The notes under the pieces: model-generated | What the model was told of the DNA's origin: nothing | Database searches by the model: none | Seen by the model: the letters and a program-made list of their open reading frames with translations, nothing else | Translations under genes and position numbers: made by a program | Source: JANYBV01 sp043763155 | Lineage (GTDB): Bacteria; Pseudomonadota; Alphaproteobacteria; Rickettsiales; SXRF01 | Reading direction: 5' to 3' | Assembly (NCBI GenBank): GCA_043763155.1 | Contig: JAYULW010000034.1 | Coordinates: forward strand, 1-29,964 | DNA length: 29,964 nt | Part shown: positions 24,866 to 29,964 of the stretch, in pieces | Position numbering within the stretch: the stretch's first letter is position 1 | Layout of the letters: each line of letters starts with the position of its first letter

Positions 24866-26472
24866 TAGTGGTTCGACGCCACATCTACCTTTTTAGGGGC
24901 AGGGCTGTTGAGCTGGGCCTGAATCTGCGCAACGGATTTGCGGAACGCAACGAGTTCCTTACCGCCAAGGATATTGCCGGTCTTGAATTTCACGCCAGAG
25001 GGGTTCACTTGAGTATTATTCACCAGGATTTCATAATGCAGATGCGGGCCGGTGGCAATGCCTGTTGCGCCCACATACGCAATAATCTGGCCCTGCTTCA
25101 CTTTTTTGCCCGGACCCATTCCGGAAGCGAAACGGCTGATATGCCCGTAAGCGCTGCTATATTTTTTGTCGTGCGTGATGCTCATGTAATTGCCGTAGCC
25201 GCCCTTTTTGCCGGCAAAGCTGATCACGCCGTCGCCTGCCGCATAAATGGGGGTTCCGGTGGGCGCGCCGAAATCCACACCCCGGTGCATCCGCGAATAA
25301 CCAAGAATCGGGTGGTTGCGCATCCCGAAGGCCGAGGTGATCTTCGCGCCGTTAATAGGGGTGCGCAGCATCGCCTTGCGAATGCTCTCGCCTTTTTCAT
25401 TATAATAGTCGGCATTACCCGCCTTATCGGCGTAGCGGAAAATCTTGATCGCCTTACCGCTTAAATTAAGCTCGGCATACAATACGTTACCATTGCCCGC
25501 CACTGCGCCTTCTTTGGTCTGCATGCGGTCAAACATCACGTCAATCTTGTCGCCGGGGTGAATATCGCGCTGGAAATCAACATCATAGCTATAAGCCGTG
25601 ATCAGCTCGTTCAGCACATTGGCCGGAATCCCGCTATGCACCCCGGTTTCATACAGGCTGCTTTCGATCTTGCCGCCCATGCGCGCCGATTTGTGGAATA
25701 CCTGCGCCTTCACTTCCTTAGCCGCGAAATGCGCCTTCTCTGCTTCGCCCGTGCGCGTTACCTGTACGCTGGAAATGTTGGAAATCGGCACATTCATGCT
25801 CGAAATCACGGGCATTTCCTGCGCCGCGTTCTTATCCAGCGTCACCGACACATTCTGGCCTATATCAAGCTTCTTCGGGTCGTAAATTGCCCGGATCGAG
25901 TCCACCGCGTTATGGGCTTCCTGATAGGAAACGCCCGTATCGGTCAGGATATTCATAAGCGTATCGCCGTCCGCTACCTTGAGATCCAGCATCAGCGGGT
26001 ACACATTCGGCGCAGGCCTTGGCGCATCGGCCAAAACGGGCAGGGGGGCAGCAACAGGCGCAGGAGAGGCTTGCGCAGCAACAGCAGGCAGTGCAGGCGC
26101 AGCCACAACCGGAGCAGGCACCACAGGAACCACCGGAGCTTGGGCTACATGCACTGGCTCATTCACCGGAACGCGGGCAATTTCAGCCGTTGGCTGCTTC
26201 GGCGGCACGGCAATCGCCACCACATCAATACCCTTAGTGGTAGAAAGCTCAGCAACCTCCTTTTCCATAAGGGAAATCGAGAGGGTAGGGGCCTGATTAG
26301 CCACATTCCACGAAAACGGCATGCTGGTCGAAGACAGCGTGGAGCTCAAAAACAAGGCGCAGCCGACACCAAAACCCGTGCCAAGCACAAACCAGGACGT
26401 CCTTTTGGCCTGCCTGCGAGTAACAGAGCGCGATACAGCCCGGACGGGATAAAAATGCACTTGGTCTTGCAT
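24865..26472 (-). CDS. M23 family peptidoglycan endopeptidase (MepM/OapA-like)
   Basis: The 535-residue product is a membrane-anchored zinc peptidase that should cut peptidoglycan cross-links. A basic cytosolic N-terminus (to about 25) precedes a membrane segment (about 27-45). A Pro/Val/Ala-rich linker (about 105-158) spans the periplasm. An OapA/LysM-like region (about 165-215: VADGDTLMNILTDTGVS) likely binds glycan, and the middle domain is DIHPGDKIDVMFDR. The LytM domain carries zinc ligands H396 and D400 (HRGVD) and H479, with H444 (AYGH) and H477 (HLH) completing the active site. All key residues are present, so it should be active. The start at 26472 faces the str operon across a 396-base gap. 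The small lipoprotein gene follows with a one-base overlap. Confidence 0.93.
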   Translation of the reverse strand: MQDQVHFYPVRAVSRSVTRRQAKRTSWFVLGTGFGVGCALFLSSTLSSTSMPFSWNVANQAPTLSISLMEKEVAELSTTKGIDVVAIAVPPKQPTAEIARVPVNEPVHVAQAPVVPVVPAPVVAAPALPAVAAQASPAPVAAPLPVLADAPRPAPNVYPLMLDLKVADGDTLMNILTDTGVSYQEAHNAVDSIRAIYDPKKLDIGQNVSVTLDKNAAQEMPVISSMNVPISNISSVQVTRTGEAEKAHFAAKEVKAQVFHKSARMGGKIESSLYETGVHSGIPANVLNELITAYSYDVDFQRDIHPGDKIDVMFDRMQTKEGAVAGNGNVLYAELNLSGKAIKIFRYADKAGNADYYNEKGESIRKAMLRTPINGAKITSAFGMRNHPILGYSRMHRGVDFGAPTGTPIYAAGDGVISFAGKKGGYGNYMSITHDKKYSSAYGHISRFASGMGPGKKVKQGQIIAYVGATGIATGPHLHYEILVNNTQVNPSGVKFKTGNILGGKELVAFRKSVAQIQAQLNSPAPKKVDVASNH

Positions 26473-26479
26473 TAACCTA

Positions 26480-26520
26480 CTACAGATTGTTTCAAAATTA
26501 AAACACCCGCTACAGATAGT
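26480..26520. repeat. Two direct repeats CTACAGAT-N-GT, 30 bp apart
   Basis: CTACAGATTGT (26480-26490) and CTACAGATAGT (26510-26520) match at 10 of 11 positions and start 30 bases apart, about three helical turns. They lie 8 to 48 bases before the M23 peptidase start, in what should be its leader or promoter. A regulator binding one face of the helix is possible; no known box is recognised. Confidence 0.45.
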
Positions 26521-26700
26521 ATATATATAAAGTATGCTGCAAGCGGTTTCTACAAGGTCGCCAAAGATAAAAAATGGCGTTTACACTTTTTTTATTATCC
26601 CAGCTACTTTTAGCTTGACGGGGCGGGGGTGCATCATTAAGTTACGCGCCTCCGCCGGACTAGGACGATACTGTCTGCAAACCGCAATAGACCACATATT

Positions 26701-26717
26701 GGTTTAAAAAGGTTTAA
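26701..26717. repeat. Direct repeat GGTTTAA with 10-bp period
   Basis: GGTTTAA occurs at 26701-26707 and 26711-26717, one helical turn apart. The TTAA-N6-TTAA core resembles the alphaproteobacterial CtrA box (TTAA-N7-TTAA) but is one base short. A variant site or chance in AT-rich sequence are both possible. Confidence 0.35.
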
Positions 26718-26728
26718 GTGATAAGTCC

Positions 26729-26769
26729 CCTAAGGAAGGCAGGAGCCAAGTGCTTGAAAAAGCGTTAGG
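26729..26769 (+). other. Foldable segment upstream of rpsL (outer stem with two hairpins)
   Basis: CCTAA (26729-26733) can pair with TTAGG (26765-26769), enclosing GGC-AGGA-GCC (26738-26747) and GCTT-GAAA-AAGC (26752-26763), the latter with a stable GNRA-type loop. It would be in the leader only if transcription starts upstream of it. The helices are short, so this is a suggestion only. Confidence 0.3.
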
Positions 26770-26780
26770 AAATCGGTTCT

Positions 26781-26810
26781 TTGTCAGCGATGACCCGCCC
26801 TGGTTACAAT
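26781..26810 (+). promoter_or_regulatory. Probable promoter of the str operon (rpsL-rpsG-fusA-tuf)
   Basis: TTGTCA (26781-26786) and TACAAT (26805-26810) each match the sigma-70 consensus at five of six positions, with an 18-base spacer. Transcription would start near 26817, giving a leader of about 50 bases before the rpsL ATG at 26869. Since no rpoBC genes precede rpsL here, the operon needs its own promoter, and this is the best candidate. Confidence 0.6.
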
Positions 26811-26868
26811 AATAAATCGGGGAATTATTGCTTCTAAAGTGAAACTATTGAAACATAAGGATATTTGA

Positions 26869-27240
26869 ATGCCAACCATTAATCAGTTGGTCCGTAAGCC
26901 ACGTTCGCCTATTGGTAAGCGCAATAAGGTGCCGGCTTTGGAACAATGCCCCCAGAAACGTGGTGTTTGCACGCAGGTGAAAACCGTTACGCCAAAAAAG
27001 CCGAACTCGGCATTGCGTAAAGTGGCTCGTATCCGCCTGACCAACGGCCATGAAGTATTCGGCTACATCCCCGGCGAAGGCCATAACCTGCAGGAACACA
27101 GCGTTGTGCTGATCCGCGGTGGCCGCGTAAAGGATTTGCCGGGTGTTCGCTACCACATCATCCGTGGCACGCTGGATACCCAAGGTGTTAAAAATCGCAA
27201 ACAGTCTCGCTCCGCATACGGCGCGAAACGTCCGAAATAA
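26869..27240 (+). CDS. rpsL: 30S ribosomal protein S12
   Basis: S12 lies at the decoding centre of the small subunit and sets translation accuracy. The product is 123 residues. The conserved TPKKPNSALRK loop has both lysines (K43, K44 counting Met) that, when changed, give streptomycin resistance elsewhere; the second accuracy loop IRGGRVKDLPGVRYH is also unaltered. AAGGA precedes the ATG by about seven bases. It is the first gene of the str operon. Codons such as CGT and GGT are commoner here than in neighbouring genes, as expected for high expression. Confidence 0.99.
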   Translation: MPTINQLVRKPRSPIGKRNKVPALEQCPQKRGVCTQVKTVTPKKPNSALRKVARIRLTNGHEVFGYIPGEGHNLQEHSVVLIRGGRVKDLPGVRYHIIRGTLDTQGVKNRKQSRSAYGAKRPK

Positions 27241-27252
27241 TAGGGATTACAT

Positions 27253-27723
27253 ATGTCACGTCGTCGTGCCGCCATTAAACGCGAAGTTCTGCCGGATGCT
27301 AAATTCGGTGATGTCGTATTGACCAAGCTCATCAACACCATGATGTATGATGGCAAGAAATCTGCCGCAGAAACCATCGCGTATGAAGCGTTTGACATCA
27401 TCCAGAAGAAAACCAGCCAGGACCCGCTGAAATTCTTCCATGATGCGCTTGATAACATTAAGCCCTCCGTTGAAGTTCGCAGCCGCCGCGTTGGTGGTGC
27501 AACCTACCAGGTGCCGACCGAAGTGCGCGAAGAGCGCCGCCTCGCTCTGGCGCTTCGCTGGCTCATCAACGCTTCGCGCGAACGCAAGGAAAAGACCATG
27601 CGTGATCGTATCGCAGCTGAGCTGATGGATGCAGTAAACGGTCGCGGCGGTGCAGTCACCAAGCGCGAAAACACCCACAAAATGGCAGAGGCTAACAAAG
27701 CCTTCTCGCACTATCGCTGGTAA
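27253..27723 (+). CDS. rpsG: 30S ribosomal protein S7
   Basis: S7 binds the 3' major domain of 16S rRNA, starts assembly of the small-subunit head and lines the E site. The 156-residue product has the typical start MSRRRAAIKREVLPD and the conserved GGATYQVPTEVREERR segment, and ends in the usual HYRW. It begins 12 bases after the rpsL stop (a double stop, TAATAG). In E. coli S7 represses this operon through the S12-S7 spacer; here that spacer is too short for the same structure, so such control is not evident. Confidence 0.99.
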   Translation: MSRRRAAIKREVLPDAKFGDVVLTKLINTMMYDGKKSAAETIAYEAFDIIQKKTSQDPLKFFHDALDNIKPSVEVRSRRVGGATYQVPTEVREERRLALALRWLINASRERKEKTMRDRIAAELMDAVNGRGGAVTKRENTHKMAEANKAFSHYRW

Positions 27724-27732
27724 GGAAATAAG

Positions 27733-29808
27733 ATGCCTCGTACGACTCCTTTAAAAGACTATCGCAACATTGGTATCTGCGCGCACATTGACGCAGGTAA
27801 GACCACCACCACTGAGCGTATTCTCTATTACACCGGCAAATCGCATAAAATCGGCGAAGTGCACGAAGGTGCTGCGACCATGGATTGGATGGAGCAGGAA
27901 CAGGAACGCGGCATCACCATTACTTCCGCAGCAACCACCTGCTACTGGAACGACCACCGCATCAACATCATTGATACACCCGGCCACGTAGACTTCACCA
28001 TTGAAGTAGAGCGCTCCATGCGCGTACTCGACGGTGCCGTAACCGTATTCGATTCCGTTGCTGGCGTAGAACCCCAGTCCGAAACCGTATGGCGCCAGGC
28101 TGATAAGTACCACGTGCCCCGCATCTGCTTCGTAAACAAGATGGACCGCATCGGCGCGAACTTCGACCGCACCGTGCAGATGATGATTGATCGCCTCGGC
28201 ACCCGCCCGATGATCATCAACTTCCCCATCGGCTCCGAAGACAAATACGAAGGCGTTGTTGACCTGATCAAGATGAAAGAAATCGTCTGGAAGGGTGAAG
28301 AACTCGGCGCGAAATACGAAGAACAGGAAATCCGTGCTGAATTCGCCGACAAAGCCAAAAAACTCCGCGAATCCATGATTGAAATGGCCGTGGAAATGGA
28401 CGACGCCCTCATGGAAAAATTCCTTGATGGCCAGGAACCCTCCGAAGCCGAACTGAAAGAATGCATCCGCAAAGGCACCGTAGCCTTCAAGTTCGTACCC
28501 GTGCTCAACGGCGCGGCGTTCAAGAACAAAGGCGTACAGCCCATGCTCGACGCGGTAATTGACTTCCTGCCTTCGCCGCTGGACATCCCGCCCGTAGAAG
28601 CGCACATCCCCGATTCGGATGAAACCGTTGTGCGTAAAGCCGACGATGCCGAAAAGCTGTCTGCCCTCGCGTTCAAAATCATGACCGATCCTTTCGTAGG
28701 TTCGCTCACCTTCGTTCGCGTATATTCCGGCACTTTGACCGCTGGTTCTTACATCCAGAACACCATTAAAGACAACCGCGAACGCGTAGGCCGCATGCTG
28801 CTCATGCACGCAAACAGCCGCGAAGACGTAAAAGAAGCCTATGCTGGCGACATCGTTGCCCTCGCAGGTCTCAAGAACACCACCACCGGCGACACGCTGT
28901 GCGATGTTGACCATCAGGTGATTCTGGAACGCATGGAATTCCCCGAGCCCGTTATCGAACTGGCAATCGAGCCGAAAACCAAAGCCGACCAGGAAAAGAT
29001 GGGCGTTGCTCTCTCGCGCCTCGCGTCGGAAGATCCTTCTTTGCGTCTTTCCACCAACGAAGAAACCGGCCAGACCATCCTTAAGGGCATGGGCGAACTT
29101 CACTTGGAAATCATCGTGGACCGCATGAAGCGCGAATTCAAGGTGGAAGCAAACGTAGGTGCGCCGCAAGTAGCATACCGTGAAACCATCACCCAGAAGC
29201 GCGATGTGGACTACACCCACAAAAAGCAATCGGGCGGTACCGGTCAGTACGCAAAAATCAATCTCGAAATCGAACCGCTGCCACCCGGCTCCGGCTTCGT
29301 ATTCGAATCCAAAGTTGTTGGCGGCGCAGTTCCCAAAGAATTCGTCCCGGGCGTACAAAAAGGCTTCGAATCGTCGCTGTCCAATGGTGTGGTTGCAGGC
29401 TTCCCCACCATTGACTTCAAGGTAACGCTGGTTGACGGCGGCTACCACGATGTGGATTCCTCGGTTCTCGCATTCGAAATCGCAGCCCGTGCAGCCTTCC
29501 GCGAAGGCATGCCGAAATGCGGTCCCGTGCTTCTCGAGCCCATCATGAAAGTCGAAGTCGTAACCCCCGAAGATTATATGGGTGACGTCATTGGCGATCT
29601 GTCGTCGCGTCGCGGCCAGGTAACCGGCATGGACAGCCGCGGCAATGCCCGCGTTGTTGACGCCATGGTGCCGCTGGGCTCGATGTTCGGCTATGTAAAC
29701 ACCCTGCGTTCCATGTCTCAGGGCCGTGCACAATATTCCATGCAGTTCGACCACTACGAGCAGGTGCCGAGCAACGTGGCAGAAGAAATCAAAAAGAAGG
29801 TTGCCTAA
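27733..29808 (+). CDS. fusA: Elongation factor G
   Basis: EF-G is the GTPase that drives translocation of tRNA and mRNA and, with RRF, ribosome recycling. The product is 691 residues, full length. GTP-binding motifs are AHIDAGKT (17-24), DTPGH (81-85) and NKMD (135-138). Later domains show the usual GMGELHLEIIVDRMKREF and GGAVPKEFVPGV segments. AAGGAAAT lies before the ATG, nine bases after rpsG. No second, divergent EF-G copy is visible in the window. Confidence 0.99.
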   Translation: MPRTTPLKDYRNIGICAHIDAGKTTTTERILYYTGKSHKIGEVHEGAATMDWMEQEQERGITITSAATTCYWNDHRINIIDTPGHVDFTIEVERSMRVLDGAVTVFDSVAGVEPQSETVWRQADKYHVPRICFVNKMDRIGANFDRTVQMMIDRLGTRPMIINFPIGSEDKYEGVVDLIKMKEIVWKGEELGAKYEEQEIRAEFADKAKKLRESMIEMAVEMDDALMEKFLDGQEPSEAELKECIRKGTVAFKFVPVLNGAAFKNKGVQPMLDAVIDFLPSPLDIPPVEAHIPDSDETVVRKADDAEKLSALAFKIMTDPFVGSLTFVRVYSGTLTAGSYIQNTIKDNRERVGRMLLMHANSREDVKEAYAGDIVALAGLKNTTTGDTLCDVDHQVILERMEFPEPVIELAIEPKTKADQEKMGVALSRLASEDPSLRLSTNEETGQTILKGMGELHLEIIVDRMKREFKVEANVGAPQVAYRETITQKRDVDYTHKKQSGGTGQYAKINLEIEPLPPGSGFVFESKVVGGAVPKEFVPGVQKGFESSLSNGVVAGFPTIDFKVTLVDGGYHDVDSSVLAFEIAARAAFREGMPKCGPVLLEPIMKVEVVTPEDYMGDVIGDLSSRRGQVTGMDSRGNARVVDAMVPLGSMFGYVNTLRSMSQGRAQYSMQFDHYEQVPSNVAEEIKKKVA

Positions 29809-29865
29809 CAGCAGTCAGTTATTAACTAGATATTTTTTATCGACCACTCATCGGAGAACAGAGTC

Positions 29866-29964
29866 ATGGCTAAAGAGAAATTTGATCGTTCTAAACCTCA
29901 TTGCAACATCGGCACCATCGGCCACGTGGATCATGGCAAGACGTCTTTGACGGCTGCTATCACG
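29866..29964 (+). CDS. tuf: Elongation factor Tu, 3' partial
   Basis: The first 33 codons of EF-Tu, which brings aminoacyl-tRNA to the ribosome, are present and then cut by the window end. The N-terminus MAKEKFDRSKPHCNIGTIGH and the P-loop GHVDHGKTSLTAAI are unmistakable. GGAG lies about nine bases before the ATG. The 57-base spacer after fusA contains AGTTA-T-TAACT followed by a short T-run, too weak to call a terminator. The order rpsL-rpsG-fusA-tuf is the standard str operon. Confidence 0.98.
   Translation, partial: MAKEKFDRSKPHCNIGTIGHVDHGKTSLTAAIT

Larger units (their letters stand above)
26473..26868. other. 396-nt divergent regulatory region between the M23 peptidase and rpsL genes
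   Basis: This is the longest gene-free stretch in the window. It contains no convincing open frame. Its left part is AT-rich (notably 26518-26533, ATATATATAAAGTAT-like), a likely promoter area for the minus-strand peptidase gene. The right part holds the rpsL promoter candidate (26781-26810). Between them are two sets of direct repeats and a foldable segment described separately. A second TTGACG at 26615-26620 could be an upstream -35 for the plus strand, but the matching -10 (near 26638) is poor. Confidence 0.6.

Noticed and set aside
26729..26760. Partial resemblance to the SRP RNA tip (GGAAGG...CAG...GCCAAG)
   Set aside because: The order and spacing of the conserved loop bases do not match and no long flanking helix can be drawn.
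27751..29754. A 667-codon open frame on the minus strand opposite fusA
   Set aside because: It is the complement of EF-G, with composition typical of a shadow frame and no domain. The equal length to the other long antisense frame is coincidence.

Overview
The window looks like the chromosome of an alphaproteobacterium. It is gene-dense, with C-rich third codon positions. The class-level assignment rests on several signs: an alpha-type SdhB, an APH-fold homoserine kinase followed by rnhA, UbiG, a DUF4167 protein beside prfA-prmC, the lysC...ptsP...prfA-prmC-DUF4167-clpB gene order, and a tuf start typical of the class. I cannot assign it below class. Biosynthetic genes (lysC, thrB, ispG, ubiG) argue against a strongly reduced parasite genome. 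I see no insertion sequence, prophage, CRISPR array, tRNA or rRNA.

Layout: (1) 2-3602, plus strand: 3' part of sdhB, thrB, rnhA, then a zinc alcohol dehydrogenase and a manganese-type cupin. (2) 3603-5830: a gap ending in a strong terminator, then a bactofilin and a geranylgeranyl-reductase-like flavoprotein, both minus. (3) 5903-8136: nitrilase-family amidase and MarC (plus) meeting ubiG (minus) with overlapping stops. (4) 8189-20941: a 12-gene plus-strand run: TPR-methyltransferase, GNAT, lysC, carbonic-anhydrase-like protein, nitronate monooxygenase/FabK-like enzyme, ptsP, RodZ-like protein, ispG, hisS, prfA, prmC, DUF4167. Many of these genes overlap or abut, so translational coupling is likely. 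(5) 20942-26472: DUF3108 (minus), clpB (plus), then an M23 peptidase and small lipoprotein (minus). (6) 26473-29964: a 396-nt regulatory gap, then the str operon rpsL-rpsG-fusA-tuf (tuf cut by the window end).

Functionally the window covers central metabolism (SDH), aspartate-family amino acids (LysC, ThrB), isoprenoid and quinone synthesis (IspG, UbiG), translation (HisRS, RF1 and its methylase PrmC, S12, S7, EF-G, EF-Tu), envelope and shape (bactofilin, RodZ-like, M23 peptidase, DUF3108, lipoprotein), nitrogen/PEP phosphorelay (PtsP) and proteostasis (ClpB).

I found no obvious new multi-gene system. The two best leads lie side by side. First, lysC carries a perfect Shine-Dalgarno sequence before an in-frame GTG exactly where the separate beta subunit of alpha2-beta2 aspartokinases starts. 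Second, the next gene encodes a fused double beta-carbonic-anhydrase in which only the first half keeps the zinc site. It reads in the same frame as lysC, separated by one stop codon.
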